Below are positions 28,396 to 40,650 of a DNA stretch of 64,000 nucleotides, in pieces. The stretch comes from Cristatella mucedo (taxonomy: Eukaryota; Bryozoa; Phylactolaemata; Cristatellidae). The notes beneath the pieces are model-generated. The model was not told the origin of the DNA. It saw only the letters and a list, made by a program, of their open reading frames with translations, and searched no databases. The translations under genes were made by a program, and so were the position numbers. Every line of letters begins with the position of its first letter. Within the stretch, counting starts at the first letter, position 1. The stretch lies in the NCBI GenBank assembly GCA_009760855.2, contig WPIO01000024.1:1663501-1727500 (forward strand). Reading direction: 5' to 3'.

Positions 28396-29144
28396 GGACG
28401 GTTGACTTTAATGTCCAGTTAAGCATGCAAAGCGGAACCGGAACAAAAAAGGCAAGCTCACTTGGCAAAAAGAAAGCCGACTGGAAAAATGCTTCTTTAC
28501 TGTGACTTAAAAATACGAAAGTCATTGCAGGTAGTGACCGTAGCCGGAAGTGAAGTATGATGAACGTCGAGATGACTAGACGTTGAGGAGCACGCAGTTC
28601 GAGAGCGCAGTAGAGGAGCAAGGCCGTCAGATGAACAGGCTGGTGCAAGCGAAGGTGAAGGTTCCTGTTAGTTAGAGAGGGGATATCAAAGTTGTTTCTA
28701 TGCTTGATAGGAAGCCAGTGAAACTCAAGCAGAAATCATGTGATGTGGCAGTAATGCCGTTGACGGCAGAGCTCACGAGGTTATGAGTGTTGCATCCGTT
28801 GCAGACGATAATGGGCACACGCCGGGAATCCTGAATAAAGGAGATACCAATAATCTAGAACTGATGTCACAAGTGCGTAAACCAGTTTGGCTGTCTTATT
28901 TTTGTCTCAGCAGGCACAACTTTTTCGCAGAGTTCCACAGCTGAAAGTAGGCCAACGTAACCTTAGAGGCAATGCGGTCATTCAATGACAGGTCGTTTTG
29001 AAACAGCCTGTCGAGATTATGGGCAGACGTCACGGGATGATGCTAGATGAACCAATCTTTAGGGTGAGGTCTTCCAACTTTGGGTCACATTAGGCTTGCC
29101 GATAATTATTAGGTAGGGTTTAATGTTATTGACTGGCATCACGA

Positions 29145-29372
29145 TATATCCTTACTTGACCACATTTAAAAAGAAGCTGAAAACGCATCTATTTACCACA
29201 ATCTTTAGTGGGTCCATGTGACTCGTCATTTGTGTGCTTATGCGTGTTGTCATCGAGCATGCTACCACAAACCATTTGGCCATGCTTCCTTTGCAGAAAA
29301 TGTGGAAGTGCCTACAGAGAGATTGGGCTCTCTGGAGGCGCTATAACAAATTTATTATTTTCATTATCAAGC
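29145..29372 (+). mobile_element. L2-A-like 3' fragment nested in L2-C
   Basis: Plus-strand sequence from TTGACCACATTTAAAAAGAAG to the tail, with GGCGCTATAAC ahead of an ATT-rich end. L2-C sequence continues on both sides. Confidence 0.7.
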
Positions 29373-29735
29373 TTCAGGAAGTAAGGGGCCGTCCAAGTGT
29401 GCGTGTGAGCGGGCCGGATGCAGGCATCGAGGCAATTGAGTCGGATGAGGAGCAACACGGCTTGTTACACGTTAGAACTAGGACCGGTAGCGATGGGTGT
29501 CATCGGTTTGAAAAATGAAAGCCGAGATCAAGTTTGGCGATGACATCGGCCGGAGGAAGAGTATTGATTGTTGAAGAGGGGGGCCTAAGACCGAACCCTG
29601 AGGTAACCCATCCTCCAGGTTCACTAGATGACCGACAGGCGTTTACATCTACACTCGGACATTTCTCACTGAATGAGGATCCAAGCCAGTTAGGCGCTGT
29701 GCCAGCGATACTGCATATGCCTGTACGTACATACG

Positions 29736-30161
29736 TGAGCCAGTACGTCCAGTTTATACCTGGACGTACTTGCAAATAATCCCCATAGACTGTTTCTTGG
29801 TGCGTGTTCGTGCTAGGTTTTGTATTTTTGTGAGCTCACGACGCCGACACCAGAACACGAGCGTGTAAATGCGTGCCGCGTCTGCCCAGAAGCCTCTGTA
29901 GGCCCAACCTACCCTCATTTGAGAACCCAAAGCTGTTTACTGAAGACTCGCTGTCAGCAGCATTCAACAGACCTGTCTAAAAATAACTATCTCTTTACAG
30001 ATTAAATAAGATCACTCCTTTACAAAAATGATACCCCATGCTGCCGTATAAAAACTTATTTTAAAACAACCGCACTGAAGGCGGGCCGCTCTAGCAGTCG
30101 TTTCAGCTACATCTGTAGAAAAACCGCGGTAGTTCACACTGGCGGAAAACATCACACGAAA
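29736..30161. other. Unassigned unique sequence
   Basis: Nothing recognisable. Confidence 0.4.
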
Positions 30162-30325
30162 TGATTAGCTAATTTTACCACCTCAGCTATGCAGAGGCAG
30201 AAGATCCTCTATGGCCATCACCACCACAAGCAGTGGCCAATAACGGATCTCCCACATCAGGACTCGAACCCACGACCTGGGTTGTGAAGAGCGAGCACCG
30301 TAGCCCCAGGGTAAAGCTGAGCTCG
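30162..30325 (-). mobile_element. SINE-B, diverged
   Basis: On the minus strand the B box reads GGGTTCGAGTCCT. The body and the TAGCT tail end are recognisable. Confidence 0.7.
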
Positions 30326-30587
30326 TTGGGCACTTTGCCAGACAAGCCTCCAGTACCGCTCTCTCCGTGTCTGCTAGCTTCTCCCTGGCTGCCCGGTAGC
30401 CAGACAGCCAGCCACCCGAGCAGGGATTATCTGACTTAATGAACCGGCTAAAGAGGCTGTTCTTTACAAAAGATGGACTCGAACGGCTATAGCTACGCTT
30501 GGGCCCGCCTGGCCCAGCCCCTTCACCACATCAAGGGACGGCTTTTACTTCCTCAGCCCCCCCATCCTGACGCCTTTATATTTACCC

Positions 30588-30687
30588 CTGTCTGTAACTT
30601 CACGAAGCCACAAAAACTAATCGCGGCTTAGTCTTTGTGTCCGTGGCTTAGTATTTGTGGCTCGGCGGACGGAGTTACAGACGGACA
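30588..30687. repeat. Imperfect inverted repeat of the L2-B tail
   Basis: Arms at 30588-30620 and 30649-30687 are complementary over about 33 bp. The loop contains a second copy of CGTGGCTTAGT.TTTGTG. Confidence 0.75.
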
Positions 30688-30975
30688 GAGCGTGCTATAA
30701 AAAAGCTGGAAGAGTTTTTCGATAGCCTAGGTGACTTACGGTCAACAGAAGACATCTCGTACGACAGAAAGAAAGAAGCATAGCTGAATAAGGACAGTCA
30801 ATGGGCATGGAAATAGCAGTACTGGGCAGCTGGAAAGGGTGTGGCAGCGTAAGGATAACAGATGGCTTTGTTCGAGAAGTTCGGAAATAAATTTCACGTG
30901 TCTAATTTATTAACCTGAGAAGACCCGAGGTCACGAGGAGGCTAAAACGGGTGCAAATGGTTCAACTGTACAGCT
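30588..30975 (-). mobile_element. L2-B 3' fragment with inverted tail
   Basis: Minus-strand L2-B whose terminal 33 bp are repeated in inverted orientation at 30649-30687, forming a hairpin around a 20-bp tandem repeat. The remainder is a diverged 3' coding region. Confidence 0.7.
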
Positions 30976-31249
30976 ACGGAGGGGCCAAAGCGTGGATCGG
31001 CCTCGAGGATCAAAGCAAGAATTTTGCCCCGTACCTGCCGCTCAACTAGGAGCCTTAGCAGATCCTTGAGCATTGAAGCCACGGACTGAATTTCGTAGAT
31101 ATAAGGCAGAGTTGGTACGGTCTTGTTGAGAGACCACCGAGGTGCTACTTAAATCTTTATCCTGCCACCTGCGGTAAGTAGTCCTTAATCCCGGATTGGT
31201 ATTGAACGTAATGACTAGACAGCGGTTCATCAAGAAAAAACAGCCTTCA

Positions 31250-32900
31250 AAGCGGCATCGGCACGCAGACGATAATCGTGACTCCGCTTTTTTGCCGCTC
31301 TAGCTTCGCTACGCTCACTCCCCACCCCGCCGCGCTCGCTATCGAGTTGTAAACAGGAGCGATCGCCGCTGCGGGTCGGGCTGCTACGCCGAAAGAGCGG
31401 GGGGGGGGCGCTCGAAGGCCGTTGCCCTAGTCCTCTATTGGGAGGGCGCACGGACTACGCTTCCGCAGCCAATGAGATAGGACCCAACGGCGATCCAGCC
31501 GTTCAGGGAGCGAGGCGACACTAAAGCCTCAGATCGGATGCCTCGCGGCTAATCGGCTAATCGGCTCCGACAGCAGCCGAAGCCGCGGCTCCGTTGTCCC
31601 GCTTCTCCCCCTCCACCCCATCGACACGCACTCGCGCACGCGCCCGTTCTGAAGCTATCGCACTGGCCGCCAAGCGGCAGTAAAGAGCAGTGGTTGGGCG
31701 ACGCCACATTTAACAGCCGCTCCAGGTTAATAAGGCGGTGGTTTGTCGGATGACCGAGCCTCCAGCAATTAATTAGCCGCCATAAAGCTGCTGTTAATTG
31801 AGTTGGCAGGAGTCGTTAGGTTGGGTTGCGGCGGTAGTGGCGAGACGCCCCTCCTGCGCATAGGCATCTCGTCTCTCTCGCGCGAGCTGCAGACGTGCAG
31901 ATGGCACTGCTTCGACAGTCGCCGCGCCTCTTTGTCACCGCGTCGAGAGGCGACGCGCGTTTTGCGGTCCGTTTTCCCGCCGAAGTGCACTGCTACGACC
32001 CTGCAGCTTGCGGTGGAGGCAGATTGCGAAAAACCAGGTTATTATAGATCGAAGGAAAAATGCGTCGGGCGGCATCTGAAATGCTGCTTTGGCGAGTGAG
32101 CATAGTCGACGTTGTGCGCAGGTGGTTTTTGTCAGAGAGGACGTCTCCGATACTATCGAGCCGACGAAGAGGCAGAGCCGCGGTGACCTCGAGCATCGAG
32201 CATCGAGCTTGCGCGTCTTTTCCGAGTGCCACTCAGCGCTCGCGACCTGACTGGGGCGGACGATATATCTCGTCATCGCGAATTCAACAAACATGCACTA
32301 GTCAGAGGCGTTGCCATTTCTTAATTTCAGCGAAGGAATAATCGAGGCTTCTTTCAGGTACATTGCACCGGCACGGGCGCTGCAAAGGCACGGAATCTTT
32401 ACCTTACAGGATCGCGGGCGTGCTCGCAGCAAGGTCACGGTTAGAGTCACAAGAAGTGAACGATCCTTTCTGAGCAGCTCAAGAGAGAAAACCATTGGCT
32501 TTACACTGGCTCCAACTGCAATGCTTCTGCTTAACTGTAATCAGAACTCGGATTAAGCACCAGCCTGCTATGTTTTACCGCCGCCCGCCGAGTTCTCAGC
32601 ACACGTCAGGTTCGAGGAATTATTATCTTATTTTCCCCCCTTCGACTCGCGATTCACGTGTCAGGCTGCGAACGCTCTTTGGGGGCACTACTTTTACTTA
32701 TAAGCTATCGCCCTCGAAATGTTGTTATGCTGTTAAATGTTGCAAATGGCGTAATATTTCCCACCAGCTCCGCTACACTCGACGTCCAGTTTCGTCACTG
32801 GCTCAGACGTGCACCGCGCTTACACCGACGATCTTTCCCCGAATGTCAACCCTAGGCCTTCTTCGTAGGCTTTCGCGAGTCGTAAAAACCACGCACAGCT
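31250..32900. promoter_or_regulatory. Second CpG-rich block
   Basis: Unique sequence with high CpG, several ATTGG/CCAAT motifs and no recognisable repeat or coding exon. It may be the 5' region of an unseen gene. Confidence 0.35.
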
Positions 32901-33191
32901 CTCGCAAATGAGGACATAACAATTGTTGTCGCTATCTTGACTTGGTTAGTTGTTACAAACGGGGTGCAGCAGCTTGTACGTTCGGACAGAACCAGGCCGC
33001 GAACGCAGCAGTGCTCGTAGCGGTGCCAGTCCCAGCCGACGCACAACAAATTACCGGTGAAGCCGAAATCCTTGAAATCGCACCTAACGACTAGTCGGTG
33101 AGCGCATCAGTGAGCGCAGGTATCAGGCCGACAGCAGCTGAGCACTGCAGCGATGAGGATCATCCCGCATCTTTAGATGCAATGTCTAGTT

Positions 33192-33377
33192 GACTTCGAC
33201 GGAGGGCTACAGGCGTTCAATGGCGGCCGCGACGTGCAGCAACTCTCGCACTGCTCAACGCCGAAGCTCGAATCGGTTCAAATGCCAAGGCCAACTTCTG
33301 CACCACAGCTCTCTGGCTGCTCCGGCTTTCATGCTGCCTTGCCAAGAGATAATCGCGTAGTCGGTTCCTAGCCATCA
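33192..33377 (+). mobile_element. SINE-C, second copy
   Basis: Collinear with 23940-24143, with B-box-like GGTTCAAATGCC. It ends at about 33377, where a SINE-B tail begins. Confidence 0.5.
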
Positions 33378-33397
33378 TCAATCCAAAAAAAATCCTT

Positions 33398-33566
33398 GCT
33401 GATTAAACAGCCTCTTTTTGTGTAGCGACAGAAGAGCCTTTTAGGGCTAACACCACCGCTTGCAGTGGCGATAAAGAATCGCCCACCGCAAGAATCGAAC
33501 TCACGACCTCGGGACCGAGGCCGTGAAAAGCAACCGCCGCCGTACCTAGTGTGCCATCACGGCTCT
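33398..33566 (-). mobile_element. SINE-B, full copy
   Basis: A minus-strand copy with tail (GCTGATTAAACAGCCTC on the plus strand), body, B box (GAGTTCGATTC) and the GGCACACTAGG head. It follows a SINE-C copy. Confidence 0.82.
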
Positions 33567-33892
33567 CCAAAATCAGGAACTGAGGATTATGAATATCAGT
33601 CATAATCTCATAATCTGGCCGATTTAGCAGGCCGCTGTCCACTGCGCCGTCATTAAATTAAGGCGGCCCGCGTCATCTCGGCATCAACGAGTGTCTTAAC
33701 AATATCGGCCTTTATTACTCCCCATCCCCACGGCCGATACTAAAAGTCAAATTAATAATTCAAAGCCCTTATAGGAGCACCGTCATTCGGATCAAACATA
33801 CCCAGGTGTACTGGATTAATAGATTGAAATTCTTAGAATTTGCTTCATTCGCATTGCACTGTGAGAGAGTTTAATCTCTATATATGGGCGCT

Positions 33893-34556
33893 TTACGTAT
33901 GCCAAGAGCTCGAAACCTAGGTGTCTTGTTCCAAAGTGACCTTTTCCTTAGAGACCACATCAGCTCCACAGTCAAGTCTGCAAACTTTAAGCTACACAAA
34001 ATTGCTAAAATTCGTGCTTGATTAGACAGGGATACCACATCTAAATTGGTCCTTGCATTTGTGACATCTCGTCTTGACTTCTGTAACTCACTGCTTGCTG
34101 GTCTACCGGCCTGTGCATTCAGACGCTTACAGCTGGTGCAAAACTCTGCAGTGAGGCTTGTCTGCCGTGAGCGTCGCATTTGCCACGTCACACCGGATTG
34201 ACGTAGCCACATCTCTCCCCCAATATGCCGACATTTAAAAGGAACTACAAACGCACTTGTTGACAGCATTTTGTGGGTCCTCGTGTCTGACTTGTGTGTG
34301 CCTATGCGTGCAGAAACTGTGCATGGTGCCACTAACCACATTTACATGTTGATACTGTGCATTTCACCTTAAACATTTTATGCTGGTTGACATTGTGCAT
34401 TCTACGACTAAATACATAAATAAATGCTAGCTGATTTAACAGCTTCTTTCATCGATTCTCTTTCATGCCACATATCATCGATTCTAACCGATCTGCACTA
34501 GGTACCAGTCAAGCAACGCATTGACTTCAAGGTTTCGTCACTCACTTTTGAGTCGC
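33893..34556 (+). mobile_element. Diverged L2-A fragment
   Basis: Plus-strand L2-A reverse transcriptase C-terminal and 3' sequence, with stops and a deletion. The LHKIAKIRA-type block, then an untranslated part to about 34395, are followed by a separate piece at 34493-34556. It is older than the copy inserted at 34557. Confidence 0.75.
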
Positions 34557-35961
34557 TTAATAATAACAATAATTCACTTGATAAAGCGCCCTCAGAGAAC
34601 TTAATCTCTCTCTCTAGGCGCTTTACATTTACTGAAAAGTGAAATGCAATTGAATGGTAAGTAAAATCATGCTTGAAAAACAAACGAAATGAATAATATG
34701 GTTAGGGGTGACATGCACAGGGTCAGCATGCGAATGTGGTTAGTGGCAGCATGCACAGTGTCAGCACGCATAAGCACATCAAGGACGAATCACAGGGACC
34801 CACTAAATGCTGTCCTAAATAGGTGTGTTTTTAGGTTCCTTTTAAATGTGGTCAGGTCAGGGGATGTTCTGACGCAGGTCGGGAGGGAGTTCCAGGCTTT
34901 GGGAGCATATGAACTAAATGCACGGTCTCCAAAAGATTTGAGGTTTGTACGAGGTATTTCTAGACTGTTGGATTCCGAAAAGCAGGTGGTACGATGCTTG
35001 GCCTGATGGGGTAGTATATCTGAAAGATAGGCTGGAGCCATAGAATGAAGAGACCTAAAAGTGAGCGACAAAACCTTGAAGTCCTTAGATGTGGTATCCT
35101 TATCTAAACAAGCCCGAATTTTAGCAATGTTATGAAGCTGAAAATAGGCTGATTTGACTGTGGAGCTGATATGGTCGTCTAACGAGAGGTCGCTTTGGAA
35201 TATGACACCTAGATTTCGAGCTGATTCAACTGGAGATATGCTGGCAGAGCCAATTTTGAGAGTCAGCCTTTCCAATCTCTGAATCACACTGGGTTTGCCC
35301 ATTACAAGTAAGTTAGTTTTATCATCGTTTAGTTTTAGAAAATTTGCTGCCACCCATGTGCGGATGTCCTCAATGCATGCAGCTAGTGAGTTTAGAGAAT
35401 TTGAGGTGCTCGAAGGCTGGGAGGGATCAAAGCAAAGGTACAACTGAGTGTCATCCGCATAGAAGTGAAAGCCTAGATTGTGCTTGGCAATGACATCAGC
35501 AAGAGGCAGAGTATAAACCGTGAAAAGAACCGGACCTAGCACGGAGCTCTGAGGTACTCCATATTTCAGAGGTACTTCAGATGATCTTTGTCCATTCACG
35601 TCAATAGTCTGGAGTCTCCCACTGAGATAGGACCTGAACCACTGCAGAGTAGTGCCAGTGATGCCCAGGCGAGATGAGAGGTTCGCTAGAAGAACTTTGT
35701 CATCGATGGTATCAAAAGCTGCCGAAAGATCAAGCAAAACAAGCAGAGACACTCTACCCATGTCTGCATTCCTAAGTAGGTCGTTGTATACCCGAAGCAA
35801 TGCTGACTCTGTGGAGTGATTAGCTCTAAAGCCAGACTGGAACTTACTAGCAAGGTGTGAGGTTTCGATATACGAGTTCAGCTGGTCCGCCACGACCCGT
35901 TCCAGTGTCTTTGATAGGAATGGTAGAAGGGAAACTGGGCGGTAGTTGCTCAAGTCATTTA
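34557..35961 (-). mobile_element. L2-A LINE with open reverse transcriptase and internal deletion
   Basis: The minus-strand copy keeps NYRPVSLLPFLSKTLERVV, DLSAAFD, GVPQSSVLGP and YADD in one frame. At about 35083 roughly 60-65 codons are missing, joining the DKDTTSK block directly to [14 protein letters not shown]. Its 3' end at 34557 sits inside an older plus-strand L2-A fragment. Its 5' end abuts a plus-strand copy at about 35961. The 455-residue frame running to 36157 is therefore partly antisense of that neighbour. Confidence 0.9.
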
Positions 35962-36450
35962 TAGGCTCCAACCTACCCATCAGATCTACTTCCCACCAGG
36001 CGTACCACCATCGTACCACCTGCTTTTCGGAATCTAACTGTTTACCAATACCTCGTACAAACCTCAAATCCTTTGGAGACCGTGCATTTAGTTCGTATGC
36101 TCCCAAAGCCTGGAACTCCCTCCCAACTTGCGTCAGAACATCCCCTGACATGACCACATTTAAAAGGAATTTAAAAACACACCTATTTAGGACAGCCTTT
36201 AGTGGGTCCCTTTGATTCTCCCTTCATGTGCTTATGCGTGCTGACACTGTGCATGCAGCCACTAACCACATTCGCATGCTGACCCTGTGCATGTCACCCC
36301 TTACCGGGTTATTCGTGTTGTTTATCAAGCATGATATCACTCACCATTCAATCGCGTTTCTCTTTGCAGCAAATGTAAAGCGCCTAGAAAGAGATCGAGT
36401 TCTCTGAGGGTGCTTTATCAAGAGCATTGCTATTATTATATATTATTAGG
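35962..36450 (+). mobile_element. L2-A 3' fragment, head to head with the previous copy
   Basis: The plus strand carries the last coding block ([20 protein letters not shown]), the untranslated 3' region and the family tail with (TTA)n. It joins the minus copy 5' to 5'. Both keep separate 3' ends, so this is two insertions and not a 5'-inverted single copy. Confidence 0.85.
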
Positions 36451-38077
36451 TGGTTGTGGCCAAGCTTTTATTAAAGATAGGTGCTGAGTGCAGTGCAAGG
36501 TGCAATTCGTCGGTACCTTGGTAGCCTATGCTTAAAGGCCTGTGCCATTGCTAATGTAGCAATCGATGCTTGCATTTGAAATTCAGATTCAATAATAATG
36601 TGCTCGTCTTGCGTCTCGCGGACGGAGAAGAGCCTAACAAAGGTCAACGTCGAAGCTCATGCGTGACAATATAATAATAATAATAATAATTTACTTAATA
36701 AAAATATGCATGCTTGTGTATGTGCTTGCCTGTGTTTTCGGGTGAACTTGCCAGTGTTAGTACAGTCCCAGTGTGACTGTTGTGCATGGTTGTGGTTGCA
36801 AACCCTCAATCCTCCAGCCATTGGAGCTAAGTCATGCCTTGCTTGCAAACATTTTCATGATTGGTAAGATTGTATATCTATTATAACGACTGTCTGTGCT
36901 CTCCTAATTTTAGCATGACGACCTTAGTTTAACCAACTGCTGGAATGACTAAATTGGTGCATGAATTCCACGGCAGCTGCACTCCATACGAAGTTATATT
37001 CTTCAAACAAACAAACCGGCACAATCGGAATGAGATCCAACAGGCGGCAGTGGCTAGTTGCTATATAAATTTGCTAATATAAAGGCAGCACAGGATTTGC
37101 ACAACCCACTGTTTTATTTGTGCATGTGTTTTGTGTGCGTGTATGCGTGCGTCGACAAGTGTATGTAGATATGTTTAATGTGCTATTTTGGTATGTATGT
37201 TTGTGTTTCAGTGTGAATGCTTGCTTGCCTTTGTGTTTGTTTCGATCAGAGAGAACGCCTGCAAATCCAATCCAACTCACTCTCGGATACAGCAAGGTGT
37301 CTTACCATCTTTACTTGGAACGGCTACTCTGATGTATGATGACTTATGAACGTCGGACTTTAGCCGTAATCTCACGGGCCTGCCCACGGAGATAAGTGGC
37401 CCCCTCTCCGAATAGCAGTTCGGGTGCACCCTTGAGTGTGAGGTGAGGGTGTGTGCTCGCCACGTGTAAATGTGGTTGTGTGCTGATTTTTGGGTGGGTA
37501 TGCACTGTTGTCTGCATGTATATAATTCATTTGTATAGCGCCACAAGAGAACTTAATCTATATTCAGGCGCTTCACATGTGACTCGGGGCTCGACCTCAG
37601 CCAGACCTTGGTCAGGGCGAGCACCTTAACCGCTGGACCAAACCAGCTCACAAGGGTATTTGCGTTTTCTTTTTCAGTACGTATGAGCCGTGTTCATGTA
37701 CGGTTACCTAATCTTCCGTGCACCTTCGTGCAAGTTATTTATTGCATATTGTTTTCTTATTGAGTTAATAATACGTGTGTTCAGTGACATGTGCCTGGTA
37801 TGCGGTCAGGCACAAAGGTGTGTTATGTCTGTTTATTTTACTTTTTACTGCTTGCAGCTGCAGCAGAACGTATTTACACTCATGAAAACTCTAAACATGC
37901 TTCAAAGTTGTTGTGCTTGGGGTCAGTTATCCTTTGGCTATCGGCTAATTTCAAGAGAAGAACCAATGCACAAATACACGTAAACTTATAGACTTCTTGT
38001 TTGAGCCATTTATCTAGGTAGCTGTGGTTTCGGCACATATGCGATAATAAATATATGACACTCAAAACGTGCCTCCA
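36451..38077. other. Unassigned stretch with SINE-A and TG-rich DNA
   Basis: TG-rich, CA-poor sequence at 36700-36760 and 37100-37250 resembles the degenerate CA/TG segments elsewhere. No gene was recognised. Confidence 0.4.
37517..37653 (-). mobile_element. SINE-A copy
   Basis: A minus-strand copy with its B-box region partly deleted; the tail and A box (TGGTCCAGCGGTTAAGG) are good. Confidence 0.8.
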
Positions 38078-38402
38078 TCTACCACTTCTCCCCGACCTGC
38101 GCTGGCTTCACATCAAGCAGTGTGTCGACTTCAAGGTTTCGTCAATCACTTTTTGGTCCCTTTGTTCATCAGCTTCGGCCTCAGGATCTTAACAACTTCC
38201 TTATCAAGCTAGGCATAGTAAAACCTACTCTTCTGACTCATGTCGTCTAACTGTACCTCTAACCAACCTCGAATGCTTTAGAGGCCTTAACTTGAGTTCG
38301 CGTGCTCCCAAAGCATGGAACTCACACACGGCATACTCTGAACTGTCGACATTTTAAAAAGAAGCTAATAACCTATCTATTTCACACATCTGCTCTTCAG
38401 CA
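38078..38402 (+). mobile_element. Diverged L2 3' coding fragment
   Basis: Plus-strand sequence resembles the L2 C-terminal block (CGACCTGCGCTGGCT, CCCAAAGCATGGAACTC) with many changes. It lies next to the L2-B 3' end at 38412. Confidence 0.65.
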
Positions 38403-38411
38403 TGCATGCAT

Positions 38412-40145
38412 GTATGTATCTCAGTCACTAAATCCACAAAGACTACGTGGGTGTTACATAGGAGAGCTGTGTATAGCACACTCGCGGCCAAAGCAGATTT
38501 CGGTACACATTCGGTAGCCAACAGAGTTCATCTCGCGCAGCAAAAGGAAAGTGACAAGAATAGCTGAGTTGGGAGAGCAGTTGAGGTAATGAGGAGCATG
38601 GAAGTAGCAGCTTAGGACAGCTGGAAAGGATGTGCCATTGTCGGCAGCAGGAGAATAGTTGTCGTTGCATAGTAATTGTGGAAGTTAGTTCCACAGTATA
38701 GAACCTGAAGAGAAAAAGCTTCTGTTACCAAAGGTCATTAAGAAGAGGAATGAACACAGCCAATGTATTGCCAATACAATATAACAATAATAATAATAAT
38801 ATTGCACTTGATAAAGCGCCCTCAGAGAACTTAATCTCTTTCTAGGCGCTTTACATTTGCTGCAAAGTGATACGCAATAGAATAGTAAGTAAAATCATGC
38901 TTGAAAAACAAACAAAATGAATAATATGGTTAGGGGTGACATGCACAGGGTCAGCATGCAAATGTGGTTAGTGGCAGCGTGCACAGTGTCAGCACGCATA
39001 AGCACATCAAGGACGAATCACGGGGACCCAATAAATGCTGTCCTAAATAGGTGTTTTTAAGTTTCTTTTAAATGTTGTCAGGTCAGGGGATGTTCTGACG
39101 CAGGTCGGGAGGGAGTTCCAGACTTTGGGAGCATACGAACTAAATGCCCAGTCTCTAAAGGATTTGACGTTTGTACGGGGTATTTGTAGACTGTTGGATT
39201 CCGAAAAGCGGGTGGTACGATGCTTGGCCTGATGGGGGAGTATATCGGAGAGATAGGCTGGAGCCATAGAATGAAGGGACCTAAAAGTGAGCGACGAAAC
39301 CTTGAAGTCAATTCATTGCTTGACTAGTAGCCAGTGCAGGTCGGCGAGAAGTGAAATAATGTGGCAACTGCGAAGCTCACGACAGACAAGCCTAGCTGCA
39401 GAGTTTTGCACCAGCTGCAATCGCCTGATCGCACATGCTGGGAGGCCAGTAAGCAGTGAGTTGCAGAAGTCGAGACGAGATGTCACGAATGCATGGACCA
39501 ACTTGGACGTGGTATCCTTATCTAAACAAGCCCTAATTTTAGCAATGTTATGAAGCTGAAAATAGGCTGATTTGACTGTGGAGCTGATCTGGTCGTCTAA
39601 CGAGAGGTCGCTTTGGAATATGACACCTAGAATTCGAGCTGATTCAACTGGAGATATGCTGGCAGAGCCAATTTTGAAAGTCAGCCTTTCCAATTTCTGA
39701 ATCACACTACGTTTGCCCATAACTAGTAAGTTAGTTTTATCATCGTTTAGTTTTAGAAAATTTGCTGCTATCCATGATCGGATGTCATCAATGCATGCAG
39801 CAAGTGAGTTGAGAGAATTTGAGGTGCTCGAAGGCTGGGAGGGATCAAAGCAAAGGTACAAGACCTGAGAGAACGAGGAGGCTGAAACTGGTGCAGCAGT
39901 TCAGCAAGGTACGAAGGAGCCAAGCAGTGGCAGGCCTTGTGTGTCAGCTTAAGAACTTTGGTCTGCATCCGTTGATCAACCGGCAACCATCCTAGCTCTT
40001 TTAGCAAAGGAGACACGTGGTCAAACCTCTGGGACTTGAAAACTAGCCTTGCAGCCAAATTCATAGCCAGCTGCAGTGGCCCAGTGGCTTTCTTTGGTAG
40101 CCTTGCCAAAAGGGAATTGCAATAATCAAGCCGAGACAGAACTAA
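38412..40145 (-). mobile_element. L2-B copy split by an L2-A insertion
   Basis: The 3' part is at 38412-38775 and the 5' part (LGWLPVDQRMQTKVLKL, LAPSYLAELLHQFQP) at 39861-40145. Together they rebuild a continuous L2-B of about 650 bp once the L2-A copy is set aside. Confidence 0.85.
38780..39860 (-). mobile_element. L2-A copy inserted in an L2-B copy
   Basis: A minus-strand copy of 1.08 kb, running from the (TTA)n tail and hairpin to a 5' truncation just after the YADD region (LYLCFDPSQPSS). Flanking L2-B sequence stops at 38775 and resumes at 39861, showing nested insertion. Confidence 0.88.
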
Positions 40146-40254
40146 GGAGCACAGGATTATATTATATTTGTGATGCAGGTCTCCTTGATCTGCACCCAGA
40201 CTCGACCGATACCCTCACTGATGCAGTGAAAATGACACTTAAGAGTGCTCTTGA

Positions 40255-40650
40255 CATGCATGCTGGTACGAACTTCAAAACCATTGGAGACCGTGCCTTA
40301 AGTTCGTATGCTCCCAAAGCCTGGAACTCACTACCGACGCATGCCACATCGACCCCACATTAACGCATCTGGTTATTACAGCATTTAGTGGGTCATTGTG
40401 ATTTGTCCTTTGTGTGCTTATGCATGCTGACACTATGCCTGCTGCTAACCATATCGACATGTTGACCCTGTGCATATCACACATGACATCGTTAATGCTA
40501 CCAATCATCATTTGGTCCTGCTTTCTTTATTGCTAATGTTACCAATCATCGTTTGGTCATGCTTTCTTTACAACATCGGTACAGTGCATAGAAAGAGATT
40601 CAGTTCTCCGAGGATGCTATACAAACGTATTATCATTATTACTATTATTA
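40255..40650 (+). mobile_element. L2-A-like 3' fragment
   Basis: The plus strand carries the GDRALSSYAPKAWNSLP block and a 3' untranslated region in which a segment of about 50 bp around ACCAATCATC is duplicated in tandem. It ends at an ATT-rich tail. Confidence 0.75.

Larger units (their letters stand above)
28005..29735 (-). mobile_element. L2-C LINE remnant
   Basis: Minus strand from an ATT-rich tail and GCGCTTTACAACTCGC through diverged reverse transcriptase sequence, up to the region equivalent to YADD near 29520-29600. It shares family-specific stretches with the copy at 56010. It is interrupted at 28280-28395 (L2-B tail) and 29145-29372 (L2-A-like). Confidence 0.7.

Noticed and set aside
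32495-32911. 138-codon plus-strand frame
   Set aside because: No domain, skewed Arg/Thr/Ser content, no splice or start support; overlaps the edge of a CpG-rich block.
33830-33870. GAAATTCTTAGAATTTG resembling a conserved 18S rRNA stretch
   Set aside because: Similarity covers only about 15 bases and flanks do not match rRNA.
34790-36157. Single 455-residue reverse transcriptase protein
   Set aside because: The first part is antisense of a second L2-A copy; the true element ends near 35961.
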